Below are positions 7,663 to 15,320 of a stretch of 64,000 nt of DNA, in pieces (positions within the stretch are counted from its first letter, which is position 1; each line of letters begins with the position of its first letter). The stretch spans positions 682,001 through 746,000 of the forward strand of contig NZ_CP115671.1 of the NCBI RefSeq assembly GCF_027886425.1, in the 5' to 3' direction. A model generated the notes under the pieces. The model worked only from the letters and a program-made list of their open reading frames with translations. It made no database searches and had not been told where the DNA came from. Position numbers and translations under genes: made by a program. This DNA is from Brevundimonas vesicularis. Its GTDB lineage: Bacteria; Pseudomonadota; Alphaproteobacteria; Caulobacterales; Caulobacteraceae.

Positions 7663-8064
7663 TTGCTTTACCGCGTCGTTTTCGTGAGTGAAATGATCGG
7701 TGGCGCCAACCACACGATCCAGTCGCTTGCCGAAATCCTCGGCGCGTCGGAGCGAAACAATCGCCGCGACGAGATCGGCAGCGCCATGCTGTTCTACGAG
7801 GGCGAGATGGCCCAGGTCATCGAGGGCGCCCGTGCGGACCTGGACCGCCTGATGTCGCGCCTCTGGAAAGACCCGCGTCATCACAACATCCGCGTCCTGG
7901 ATGATCGGCCCGTCATGCAGCGGCGGATGCGCGAACCCGCGCGGCTGTGCGCCCTCAGCACCCAGCAGGCCGCCGACATTCTGCGCGGACGACGCCTGAG
8001 CGATCTGTCCAGCGCGGGTCTGGAAAAGCTGCTGTCGTGCGAACACGTGCGGATGGCCGCCTGA
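7663..8064 (+). CDS. BLUF-domain protein with Tyr-to-Phe change at the photoactive site
   Basis: A 133-aa, single-domain BLUF (flavin-binding blue-light sensor) protein. It aligns by eye with PixD-type BLUF proteins from its first residues (MLYRVVFVSE against the usual LYRLIYSS). Asn32/33 and Gln51 (in QVIEG), which contact the flavin, are kept, and KDPRHHNIRVL is typical. The conserved photoactive Tyr is Phe7 (codon TTC at 7681-7683), and the usual late Trp is absent. I choose the TTG at 7663: GAGGGA lies 6 nt upstream and the domain begins at once; a TTG at 7597 would add a non-homologous leader. It diverges from hslV. There is no fused output domain, so it would act through a partner. Confidence 0.78.
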   Translation: MLYRVVFVSEMIGGANHTIQSLAEILGASERNNRRDEIGSAMLFYEGEMAQVIEGARADLDRLMSRLWKDPRHHNIRVLDDRPVMQRRMREPARLCALSTQQAADILRGRRLSDLSSAGLEKLLSCEHVRMAA

Positions 8065-8111
8065 GGCGATAGGCCCCTCGCGTCGGGATTTGTGCGGCGC
8101 TAGATAGGGCG

Positions 8112-8846
8112 GTGATCTTTTCCGAAGACGAAGTCGAACGCTATGCGCGCCATCTGGTCCTGTCCGAATTGGGCGGGCCGGGGCAGCAGGCGCTGAAGCG
8201 CGCGCGGGTGTTGATCGTCGGCGCGGGCGGCGTGGGATCGCCGGTGGCGCTCTATCTGGCGGCGGCGGGCGTCGGGACCCTGGGCCTGATCGACAACGAT
8301 GTTGTGGGTCTGTCCAATCTGCAGAGGCAGATCGCCTTTTCGACGGCGCAGGTCGGCCGGTCGAAGGTCGAGGCGGCGGCGGAACGGCTGGTCGGCCTCA
8401 ATCCGCATGTCGCGGTCGAAACCTTCGCCGAACGGATCACCGCCGAAAATGCGGCGACGCGGATCGGAGCCTTCGACATCGTGCTGGACGGGACCGACGA
8501 TTTCCAGACCCGGCTGTGGGTCAACGCGGCCTGTGTTGCGGCGAGCAAGCCGCTGGTGTCTGGGGCGCTGGGCCGCTGGAACGGGCAGGTCGGCGTGTTT
8601 GCGGGCCAGCCCTGCTATCAATGCCTGGTGCCCGAGGTTCCGCCGGATGCCGAAACCTGTGCGCGCGTCGGCGTCGTGGGCGCTCTGACCGGCGTGATCG
8701 GGTCGATGGCGGCGCTTGAGGTCGTCAAGCTGATCACCGGCGCGGGCGAGGCCCTGACGGGACGGCTGATGCTGTATGACGGTCTGGCAGGCTCGGCGCG
8801 GACCGTGCGGGTCGCCGCTGATCCGGAATGCCCGGTCTGCGGCTGA
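8112..8846 (+). CDS. moeB: HesA/MoeB/ThiF family adenylyltransferase
   Basis: A 244-aa E1-like enzyme that adenylates the C-terminus of a ubiquitin-fold sulfur carrier (MoaD or ThiS). The ATP-binding motif VGAGGVGSPVALYLAAAG is near residue 35, then the Asp in LIDNDVV and the SNLQRQI arginine motif. Two zinc-binding CxxC pairs are present (CYQC near 177, CPVC at the end), as in MoeB. The length matches MoeB and there is no rhodanese domain. GTG start at 8112. No moaD, moaE or thi genes adjoin, so the partner pathway (molybdopterin or thiamine) cannot be settled from context; MoeB is favoured by sequence style. Confidence 0.82.
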   Translation: MIFSEDEVERYARHLVLSELGGPGQQALKRARVLIVGAGGVGSPVALYLAAAGVGTLGLIDNDVVGLSNLQRQIAFSTAQVGRSKVEAAAERLVGLNPHVAVETFAERITAENAATRIGAFDIVLDGTDDFQTRLWVNAACVAASKPLVSGALGRWNGQVGVFAGQPCYQCLVPEVPPDAETCARVGVVGALTGVIGSMAALEVVKLITGAGEALTGRLMLYDGLAGSARTVRVAADPECPVCG

Positions 8847-8849
8847 CGC

Positions 8850-9101
8850 TCAGGCGGCCGTCGCGAAACGGATGTCGGCCAGATCCAAGTCAGGCAGCGG
8901 CGGAGCGAAGCCCAGCGCCGGGTTGCTGAGCACCGTCACCAGACGTTCGCCGCAATAGAGATAGAGGGTTTCGAACCCGACCCAGTTGCGGGCGATCGCC
9001 TCCAGCGCCTGATTGGCCGTCGTGTCGTTCGCCGCGTCGAGGACGCAGATGTCCCGCACCGGAACGCCGGGCAGGTTGACGATGCAGTAGTAGGAGTCCA
9101 A
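8850..9101 (-). CDS. Small hypothetical protein behind a stress promoter
   Basis: An 83-aa acidic protein of unknown function (begins MDSYYCIVNLPGVPVRDI). It is mixed alpha/beta in character with no signal peptide or membrane segment. It ends with a Pro/Asp-rich FAPPLPDLDLADIRF tail. The TTG start at 9099-9101 is chosen because GAGGAAG lies 6 nt upstream. An exact GGAAC-N16-CGTT promoter lies at 9130-9154 in the right orientation, giving a leader of about 20 nt. It converges on moeB with a 3-bp gap. Promoter plus ribosome-binding site make it a good candidate for a real general stress response gene. Confidence 0.68.
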   Translation of the reverse strand: MDSYYCIVNLPGVPVRDICVLDAANDTTANQALEAIARNWVGFETLYLYCGERLVTVLSNPALGFAPPLPDLDLADIRFATAA

Positions 9102-9129
9102 CGCACACTTCCTCGATCAGGACGCCGGA

Positions 9130-9154
9130 AACGAAGCGCGTTTACGACGGTTCC
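9130..9154 (-). promoter_or_regulatory. EcfG/SigT-type general stress promoter
   Basis: On the minus strand GGAAC (9154-9150) and CGTT (9133-9130) are separated by exactly 16 nt. The predicted start of transcription near 9122 leaves room for the GAGGAAG site of the 83-aa gene. Confidence 0.75.
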
Positions 9155-9220
9155 TCCCCTGCCAGCGGTTTTCGACAGCCGTGTGAGTTCGGTCCGACAG
9201 ACTTGTGAAAAGGAGGCCTG

Positions 9221-10429
9221 ATGGCCCGACGTCCCGCCTCGCCCAAACGCCTGAACGCCGCAAATCTCAGCGGCTTGGGCGCTGAGCGTCTGGGCGAACT
9301 GCTGATGCAGGCGGCGGATGCGGATGCGATCCTGAAGCGGCGGCTCAGGCTGGTGATGGCGGCTGAGGCGGGGCCGGATCTGCTGGCTCTGGAAATCGAC
9401 AAGCGATTGACAACCATCGCGGCCAGCCGCGCGCGCGTGTCGTGGCGAAAGCGGCCGGACCTGCTGCGCGATCTGGAGATTCTGCGGGCTGCAATCGTCG
9501 AGGATTTGGCCGAGGCCGCGCCGGCGATGGGGTTGGAGCGATTGATCGGCTGGTTCGACCTGTTTCGCGGCTTGGCGACGCGGGTCAAGGATCAGAAGGG
9601 CGAACTGGCCGACGCGTTCGAAACGGCAGCCTCGGACCTGTGGCGGATCGCCGAGGCTGCGGTTCGGACGGACGAAAGCACAGTGGGTCTGCTGGCGGAG
9701 GCGGTGGCGCGGCAACCGCTCGAATACGCCCGCTGGATCGGCGCGGGCGGCGACGATCTGACGGCGGACATGGCCAAGAGGCTGCTGGATCGTCTCGATA
9801 CTGCATCCAGCGCGCGCGGCATGCGGACGGTCGTGCGACGGCTGGCCGACCGGGCGGGCGATCTGGACCTGTGGCTGTCGATGACGACGCCGGAGGAACA
9901 GGGCTCGCCGGATTTTGCGGCGGTGATGGCCAAGCGGCTGCTGGTCGCGGACCGTGTGCCCGAAGCGCGTCAGGCGCTGGAGGCGGCGCTCAAGCCTTCG
10001 GCGGGCAACCGGCGCTGGACCTTCGGGCGATCGCCGCAGGCCGAACCGCCGGTCCTGACGCCGGCATGGGAGGCGACCTCGATCGACCTCTTGGAAGCCG
10101 AGGGCCGCAAGGAAGAGGCGCAGGGCCTGCGTTGGGCGATGTTCGAGCGCGACCTGTCCGCTCCGTTGCTGCGGGCCTATCTGGCGCGCCTGCCGGACTT
10201 CGACGATGTGGAAGCGCTGGACCGCGCCTTGGCTCACGCCGCGACCTACGCCGATGTAGAGACGGCGCTGGGGTTTCTGATGGACTGGCCCGCGCACCGC
10301 GAGGCCGCCGCCCTGGTCGAGCGCCGCATTCGCGAGGTGCGCGCGCCGCTGCCGCTCAAGGCCGACTGGGCGGCGCGGCTGGCGCAAAAATATCCCGATG
10401 CGGCCGAGCGTTTGCTGGCTGCGCCCTAA
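9221..10429 (+). CDS. DUF6880-type uncharacterised protein
   Basis: A 402-aa, mainly helical cytoplasmic protein. It resembles the DUF6880 family by its N-terminal LNAANLSGLGAERLGELLMQ segment, a run of TPR/HEAT-like helix pairs, and a C-terminal LAQKYPDAAERLL. It has no catalytic motif I recognise. An AGGAGG site sits 7 nt before the ATG. The gene diverges from the stress-promoter 83-aa gene and its last codons overlap the end of the convergent hydroxyacid dehydrogenase gene by 4 bp. The family assignment is from memory and the function is unknown. Confidence 0.7.
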   Translation: MARRPASPKRLNAANLSGLGAERLGELLMQAADADAILKRRLRLVMAAEAGPDLLALEIDKRLTTIAASRARVSWRKRPDLLRDLEILRAAIVEDLAEAAPAMGLERLIGWFDLFRGLATRVKDQKGELADAFETAASDLWRIAEAAVRTDESTVGLLAEAVARQPLEYARWIGAGGDDLTADMAKRLLDRLDTASSARGMRTVVRRLADRAGDLDLWLSMTTPEEQGSPDFAAVMAKRLLVADRVPEARQALEAALKPSAGNRRWTFGRSPQAEPPVLTPAWEATSIDLLEAEGRKEEAQGLRWAMFERDLSAPLLRAYLARLPDFDDVEALDRALAHAATYADVETALGFLMDWPAHREAAALVERRIREVRAPLPLKADWAARLAQKYPDAAERLLAAP

Positions 10430-11412
10430 AGCATTGCGGGGATGACCCGATCCGGCGGGCGGTGGCCGTTCTGGTAGGTCATGACGTTGGCGATGACGCG
10501 GTCGCCCATGTCCTGGCGCGCTTCCAACGTGGCGGAACCCAGGTGGGGCAGGAGCACGACATTGGATTGACCCAGCAGGCCATGATGGATGGCGGGCTCG
10601 TTCTCGAAAACGTCCAGGCCGACGCCGGACAGAGCGCGCATGGCTACCGCCTGGGCCAGGGCCGCCTCGTCGATCAGTTCTCCGCGCGCCGTGTTGATCA
10701 GGATGGCGTGGGGCTGGAGCCGGGCCAGGCGTTCGGCTGACAGCAGATGGTGGGTGTCCTTCGTCGCCGGACAGTTCAGCGAGACGATGTCCATCCGCGC
10801 CAGCATCTGGTCCAGGTCGTCCCAGTAGGTCGCGCCCAGCTCTTCCTCAATCAAGGCCGGGACGGGCTTGCGATTGTGATAGTGGACCTGAAGCCCGAAG
10901 GCCTTGGCGCGGCGGGCCAGGGCCTGGCCGATCCGGCCCATGCCGACGATACCCAGCCGCTTGCCCCAAAGCTTGCGTCCGCACATCCAGGTCGGGGTCC
11001 AGCCCTCGAACCGGCCTTCGGCCACCACCTGGGCGCCCTCGACGATGCGGCGGCTGACGGCCAGGATCAGGCTCATGGCCAGGTCGGCGGTGTCCTCGGT
11101 CAGGACGCCGGGGGTGTTGGTGACGGTGATGCCGCGCGCCACGGCCGCATCGACGTCGATATGGTCCACACCGGCGCCGAAGTTGGCGATCATCTTCAAC
11201 TGCTCGCCTGCGCCATTGATCAGGTCGGCGTCGATGACGTCTGTGATGGTGGGCACCAGAACCTCGGCCCGCTGGACGGCGGCCCGCAGCGCGGCGCGAT
11301 CCATCGGCTGATCCTTCAGGTTCAGCTCGGCGTCGAACAACTCGCGCATGCGCGTTTCGACCGCGTCGGGCAGGCGTCTGGTTAATACGACCTTAAGCTT
11401 GCGGGGGGACAT
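10426..11412 (-). CDS. D-2-hydroxyacid dehydrogenase (glyoxylate/hydroxypyruvate reductase-like)
   Basis: A 328-aa NAD(P)-dependent dehydrogenase of the D-isomer-specific family. The cofactor-binding Rossmann motif GMGRIGQALARRAKAFG is near residue 155. The substrate Arg lies in INTARGELIDE, the Glu in GLDVFENEPAI, and the His in LLPHLGSATLEAR, so the catalytic triad is complete. NFGAGVDHID is typical of glyoxylate/hydroxypyruvate reductases. It probably reduces glyoxylate or hydroxypyruvate. A perfect CtrA-type box lies in its first codons. A second paralogue sits at 36261-37208. Confidence 0.88.
   Translation of the reverse strand: MSPRKLKVVLTRRLPDAVETRMRELFDAELNLKDQPMDRAALRAAVQRAEVLVPTITDVIDADLINGAGEQLKMIANFGAGVDHIDVDAAVARGITVTNTPGVLTEDTADLAMSLILAVSRRIVEGAQVVAEGRFEGWTPTWMCGRKLWGKRLGIVGMGRIGQALARRAKAFGLQVHYHNRKPVPALIEEELGATYWDDLDQMLARMDIVSLNCPATKDTHHLLSAERLARLQPHAILINTARGELIDEAALAQAVAMRALSGVGLDVFENEPAIHHGLLGQSNVVLLPHLGSATLEARQDMGDRVIANVMTYQNGHRPPDRVIPAML
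11382..11396. promoter_or_regulatory. Perfect CtrA-type box (TTAA-N7-TTAA)
   Basis: TTAA at 11382-11385 and TTAA at 11393-11396 are separated by 7 nt, the full recognition element of the cell-cycle regulator CtrA. It lies inside codons 6-10 of the dehydrogenase gene and 84 bp upstream of the divergent SH3-domain gene, so it could act on either promoter. Confidence 0.45.
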
Positions 11413-11479
11413 TCTCGGCCTTGGTTAGCGGGCGGCGATTCAGACGGATCAAAGCCCGCGCGACGGGTCGTTCCAATCA

Positions 11480-12052
11480 GTGTCTAGCAAAGCCGCCGCC
11501 ATCTTCCAAAGCCTGCGACGCCGCATCGCCATCGTGGGAGCCGTTCTCGGCCTCGGCGTGATGGCCAGCGCCGGCGCGACCATGCCCGACGGCCGCCCGA
11601 CGCCGACGGGGCTTGAGGTGCCGCGCTGGATTTCGCTGAAGTCCTCGCACGTCCGCGCGCGCCAGGGGCCGGGCCTGGATTATCCGATCCTGTGGGAATA
11701 TCGGGCCGCCGGGCTGCCGGTTCAGGTGATCGCCGAGACGACCGAATGGCGCAAGATCTGCGATCCCGACGGCGCCGTGGCCTGGATCCACCGCACGGTG
11801 TCGTCGGGCCGGCGCTATGTTTTCAACACGACTGCCGAGGAAGTGCCGATCCGGTCCGGCCGATCCGAGACGGCGTCGGTGCGGGCGCGCCTGTCGCCGC
11901 GCGCCCTGGTGATGCTGGACGAATGCGAAGAGGGCTGGTGCAAGGTCCGGGCGCGACGGCTGGAGGGTTTCGTGGCCCAGCGGGCCGTGTTCGGCACCCA
12001 AGAACGCGCACTGTGCAACGCCAATCGCCCCGCGGGCACGGGTCGCAACTGA
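11480..12052 (+). CDS. SH3-domain protein (bacterial SH3), secreted
   Basis: A 190-aa exported protein. An N-terminal hydrophobic segment (RIAIVGAVLGLGVMASAGA) acts as signal peptide. Two SH3-like repeats follow: SLKSSHVRARQGPGLDYPILWEY with its RGP-type turn, and a second around VPIRSGRSETASVRARL. Cys pairs in the second repeat (DECEEGWC) may form a disulfide. Such proteins usually bind peptidoglycan or act as envelope adaptors. GTG start at 11480, with only 67 bp to the divergent dehydrogenase gene and a CtrA-type box upstream. The specific role is unknown. Confidence 0.82.
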   Translation: MSSKAAAIFQSLRRRIAIVGAVLGLGVMASAGATMPDGRPTPTGLEVPRWISLKSSHVRARQGPGLDYPILWEYRAAGLPVQVIAETTEWRKICDPDGAVAWIHRTVSSGRRYVFNTTAEEVPIRSGRSETASVRARLSPRALVMLDECEEGWCKVRARRLEGFVAQRAVFGTQERALCNANRPAGTGRN

Positions 12053-12121
12053 CCGCACGCTGTTGAGCGAAGCGGCGCGGTCGTGTAACCCGCGCGCAAC
12101 GCCTTAAGAAACGGAAGCGCC

Positions 12122-12655
12122 TTGACCCAGTCCCAATATCCTTCGTCCTTCGATCATGAGGCCCTGCTGGCCTCGGGCCGCGGCGAGCTGTTCGGTCCCG
12201 GCAACGCCCAGCTGCCCGCCCCGCCGATGCTGATGTTCGACCGCATCACCACGATCAATGCGGACGGCGGAGAGCACGGCAAGGGCTATGTCGAGGCCGA
12301 ACTCGACATCCATCCCGACCTCTGGTTCTTCCAATGCCACTTCATCGGCGACCCCGTCATGCCGGGCTGCCTGGGCCTGGACGCCATGTGGCAGCTGGTC
12401 GGCTTCTATCTGGGCTGGATCGGCGGTCCCGGCCGCGGCCGCGCCCTGGGCGTCGGCGAGGTCAAGTTCACCGGCCAGGTCACCCCGGACGTCAAGAAGG
12501 TGGTCTATAAGATCAACCTGAAACGCGTCATCAACCGCAAGCTGGTCATGGGCATCGCCGACGGCGTGCTGGAGGCCGACGGCCAGGTCATCTACACCTG
12601 CAACGACATGCGGGTCGGCCTGTTCGGCGCCAAGGAAGAGGCGGCGGGCGGTTAA
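12122..12655 (+). CDS. fabA: 3-hydroxydecanoyl-ACP dehydratase/isomerase
   Basis: A 177-aa hot-dog fold enzyme of type II fatty acid synthesis. It dehydrates 3-hydroxydecanoyl-ACP and isomerises the trans-2 product to cis-3, starting unsaturated fatty acid synthesis. The active-site His is His73 in QCHFIGDPVMPGCLGLDAMWQ, with the partner Asp in the same segment. The length matches E. coli FabA. The start is a TTG (12122) with GGAAG upstream. fabB follows after 66 bp, the classic fabA-fabB pair that identifies the anaerobic unsaturated fatty acid route. Confidence 0.96.
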   Translation: MTQSQYPSSFDHEALLASGRGELFGPGNAQLPAPPMLMFDRITTINADGGEHGKGYVEAELDIHPDLWFFQCHFIGDPVMPGCLGLDAMWQLVGFYLGWIGGPGRGRALGVGEVKFTGQVTPDVKKVVYKINLKRVINRKLVMGIADGVLEADGQVIYTCNDMRVGLFGAKEEAAGG

Positions 12656-12721
12656 CGCCCCTATATAACCGCGAACAAGGCGGACGGTCCTCGGACCAGG
12701 AAGCATCAAGAAGGAAACACC

Positions 12722-13939
12722 ATGCGTCGTGTCGTCGTCACCGGCCTGGGCATCGTCTCTTCCATCGGCCACGGCGCCGAGGAGGTGACCCAGTCCCTGC
12801 GCGAAGCCCGGTCGGGCGTCGTTCATGCCCCCGACCACGCCAAATACGGCTTCCGCAGCCAGGTCTGGGCGCCGCCCAAGATCGGTCCGTGGGAAGAGCT
12901 GGTCGACCGTCGCGCCGCCCGCTTCCTGGCCAACGGCACGGCTTGGGGCCACATCGCCTTCGAAGAAGCGCTGAAGTCGTCGGGCATGACGGCGGACGAG
13001 ATCAAGGATGACCGGATCGGCCTGATCGTAGGCGAGGGCGGTCCCTCGACCCAGGTGATCCTGCAGGCTGCCGCGACCACGGTCGAAAAGGGCGCGCCCA
13101 AGCGCATCGGCCCGTTCGCGGTGCCCAAGGCGATGGCGTCGGGCCCGTCGGCGGTGCTGTCGACCTGGTTCCAGATGCGCGGCATCAACTATTCAATCAG
13201 CTCGGCTTGCGCGACCAGCGCCCACTGCATCGGCGCCGGGGTCGAACAGATCCAGTGGGGCAAGCAGGACGTGGTCTTCGCCGGCGGCTGCGAGGACATC
13301 GACTGGTCCATGTCCAATATGTTCGACGCCATGGGCGCCATGTCGTCGGACTTCAACGACAATCCGTCGGTCGCCTCCAGAGCCTATGACGCCAACCGCG
13401 ACGGCTTCGTCATCGCCGGCGGCGCGGGCATCGTGGTGCTGGAAGAATACGAGCGAGCCAAGGCGCGCGGCGCGACCATCTATGCCGAGGTCACCGGCTA
13501 TGGCGCCAACGCCGACGGCTACGACATGGTCGCTCCCTCGGGCGAGGGCGCCCAGCGCTGCATGAAGATCGCGCTGGAACAGGCCGGCAATCCGAAGATC
13601 GACTATCTGAACCCGCACGGGACCTCGACGCCCGTGGGCGACGCCAAGGAGATGGAGGCCGTGCGCGCCGTCTTCGGCGACCAGATGCCGATGATCTCCT
13701 CGACCAAGTCGCTGACTGGCCACTCGCTCGGCGCTGCCGGCGCCCAGGAAGCCATCTACTGCCTGCTGATGATGCAGAACGGCTTCGCCGCCGAAAGCGC
13801 CCATATCGAAAATCTCGATCCGGCGTTCGAAGGCATGCCGATCCTGCGCCAGCGCCACGACGGCGAACTGACGCACGTGATGTCCAACAGCTTCGGCTTC
13901 GGCGGCACCAACGGCACGCTGATCCTGTCGAAGGTCTGA
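12722..13939 (+). CDS. fabB: 3-oxoacyl-ACP synthase I
   Basis: A 405-aa ketosynthase that elongates the cis-3-decenoyl-ACP made by FabA. The nucleophile is Cys163 in SSACATSAHC. The two His residues are in NPHGTSTPVGD and SLTGHSLGAAGAQEA, and NSFGFGGTNGTL closes the fold. The position of Cys163 and the neighbouring fabA point to FabB rather than FabF. An AAGGA site precedes the ATG. A 17-bp inverted repeat just after the stop probably ends the fabAB transcript or is a dispersed palindrome. Confidence 0.96.
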   Translation: MRRVVVTGLGIVSSIGHGAEEVTQSLREARSGVVHAPDHAKYGFRSQVWAPPKIGPWEELVDRRAARFLANGTAWGHIAFEEALKSSGMTADEIKDDRIGLIVGEGGPSTQVILQAAATTVEKGAPKRIGPFAVPKAMASGPSAVLSTWFQMRGINYSISSACATSAHCIGAGVEQIQWGKQDVVFAGGCEDIDWSMSNMFDAMGAMSSDFNDNPSVASRAYDANRDGFVIAGGAGIVVLEEYERAKARGATIYAEVTGYGANADGYDMVAPSGEGAQRCMKIALEQAGNPKIDYLNPHGTSTPVGDAKEMEAVRAVFGDQMPMISSTKSLTGHSLGAAGAQEAIYCLLMMQNGFAAESAHIENLDPAFEGMPILRQRHDGELTHVMSNSFGFGGTNGTLILSKV

Positions 13940-13945
13940 AACTTT

Positions 13946-13984
13946 CACCCGTCATCCTCGGGTCAAGCCCGAGGATGACGGGTG
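13946..13984. repeat. Dispersed palindromic repeat after fabB
   Basis: A 17-bp perfect stem (13946-13962 with 13968-13984) with a 5-nt loop, 6 bp after the fabB stop. Its core (GTCATCCTCGGG and complement) is the kind of dispersed intergenic palindrome common in alphaproteobacterial genomes. It could also act as a transcription stop for fabAB, though there is no T-run. The rest of 13985-14100 contains nothing I recognise. Confidence 0.65.
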
Positions 13985-14100
13985 GGAGGGTTTGGGCAGC
14001 GGCTTTATTGCGTGTGCAGGGCCGTTCCCCATCTCTTTGCGGGAATTCTTTCGTCACTGCCCGTTTACACGACCGTTTCTCACCCTTAGAGAGCGTCGCC

Positions 14101-14181
14101 GTGACCAAGCGCCCGCTTAAAACGATGACCTCGAAAACCACCGGCTTCGGCGGGGCGGTTTCGGGTGCGCGCGCGGTCTAG
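14101..14181 (+). CDS. Candidate leader peptide upstream of asd (26 aa, Thr/Lys-rich)
   Basis: A short frame opening with GTG at 14101 (or the in-frame ATG at 14125) and ending at TAG 14179-14181, 86 bp before asd. The first 14 residues, MTKRPLKTMTSKTT, contain five Thr, three Lys and two Met, all end products of the pathway that starts from aspartate semialdehyde. The DNA downstream has mutually exclusive GC-rich pairings. A leader-peptide role is an inference; the ribosome-binding site is weak. Confidence 0.3.
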   Translation: MTKRPLKTMTSKTTGFGGAVSGARAV

Positions 14182-14242
14182 CGACAACCCGATCCCAAGC
14201 CCCGCCGATGCGCGGGGCGGTCGATCCGGCTGAACCCCGCGC
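14147..14242 (+). promoter_or_regulatory. Possible attenuator-like alternative structures before asd
   Basis: Four segments can pair in exclusive combinations: 14147-14156 with 14199-14208 (10 bp), 14199-14205 with 14212-14218 (7 bp), and 14210-14217 with 14235-14242 (8 bp). Segment 1 lies in the 3' part of the putative leader ORF. No T-run follows, so any control would more likely act on asd translation (SD at 14255-14260) or through Rho. High GC makes chance pairing possible. Confidence 0.3.
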
Positions 14243-14267
14243 CTCCATCCTTTCAGGAGACGTCTTC

Positions 14268-15311
14268 ATGTCCTTTTCCCCGTCCAACCCGCCCCACGTG
14301 GGAATCGTCGGCGCCACCGGCCTCGTCGGCGAGATGATGCGCAGCCTGTTGGCCGAGCGGAACTTTCCGCTGGCCTCGCTGCGTCTGTTCGCCTCGGCCC
14401 GGTCGGCGGGCAAGACCATCCGCTTCGGTGACAACGACATCGTGGTCGAGGATGCGGCGAGCGCCGACTACGCCGGTCTGGACATCGTCTTCTTCTCGGC
14501 GGGCAGCGAGACGTCCAGGGCCCTGGCGCCCAAGGTGGCGGCGGCCGGGGCGGTGGTGATCGACAACTCCTCGGCCTGGCGTTCCGACCCGCAGGTGCCG
14601 CTGGTGGTCGCCGAGGTGAACCCCCACGCCCTGGCCAATCTACCCAAGGGGATCATCGCCAACCCCAACTGCACCACCATGGCCGCCATGCCGGTGCTCA
14701 AGCCCCTGCACGACGCGGCGGGGCTGAAGCGTCTGACGGTGTCCACCTATCAGGCCGTCTCGGGCGGGGGGATCGAGGGCATCCGCGTGCTGGAGGACCA
14801 GTCGCGCGCCACCGTGGGGCAGGGTGCGGTCCTTGCCCGCGACGGCGGGGCCGTGGACTTCGGCGCGCCCGAGAAGTGGGTCGTGCCGATCGCCGCCAAC
14901 GTCGTGGCCCTGAACTATACGCTGGGCGAAGACGGCTATACCGACGAGGAGCTGAAGCTGCGCGACGAGAGCCGCAAGATCCTGGAAATCCCCGGCCTGC
15001 CGGTCTCGGGCACCTGCGTGCGGGTGCCGGTCTTCACCGGCCATTCGCTTTCGATGAATGTCGAGTTCGAGCGCCCGCTGTCGGCGGCTCAGGCGCTGGA
15101 GCTGCTGGCCCAGGCGCCCGGCGTGGTGGTGACGGCCGTGCCGAACCCGCTGGAGGCGTCGGGTCAGGACCCGGTCTTCGTCGGGCGCGTGCGCCCCGAT
15201 CCGACGGTCGAGCACGGCCTCGCCTTGTTCGTCTCCAACGACAATCTGAGGAAGGGCGCGGCCCTGAACGCGGTCCAGATCGCCGAGGTGCTGGTGCAGC
15301 AGCGCGGCTGA
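14268..15311 (+). CDS. asd: Aspartate-semialdehyde dehydrogenase
   Basis: A 347-aa enzyme that reduces aspartyl phosphate to aspartate semialdehyde, the branch point to lysine/diaminopimelate, threonine and methionine. The NADP-binding GATGLVGEMMRSLL is at the N-terminus, the nucleophile is Cys135 in NPNCTT, and the YQAVSGGGIEGI and SGTCVRVPVFTGHS motifs are intact. I start at 14268 because AGGAGA lies 7 nt upstream; an earlier in-frame start at 14208 overlaps the structured leader. It converges on truA with a 9-bp gap. A Thr/Lys-rich leader peptide may regulate it. Confidence 0.96.
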   Translation: MSFSPSNPPHVGIVGATGLVGEMMRSLLAERNFPLASLRLFASARSAGKTIRFGDNDIVVEDAASADYAGLDIVFFSAGSETSRALAPKVAAAGAVVIDNSSAWRSDPQVPLVVAEVNPHALANLPKGIIANPNCTTMAAMPVLKPLHDAAGLKRLTVSTYQAVSGGGIEGIRVLEDQSRATVGQGAVLARDGGAVDFGAPEKWVVPIAANVVALNYTLGEDGYTDEELKLRDESRKILEIPGLPVSGTCVRVPVFTGHSLSMNVEFERPLSAAQALELLAQAPGVVVTAVPNPLEASGQDPVFVGRVRPDPTVEHGLALFVSNDNLRKGAALNAVQIAEVLVQQRG

Positions 15312-15320
15312 CTGGCGGAT

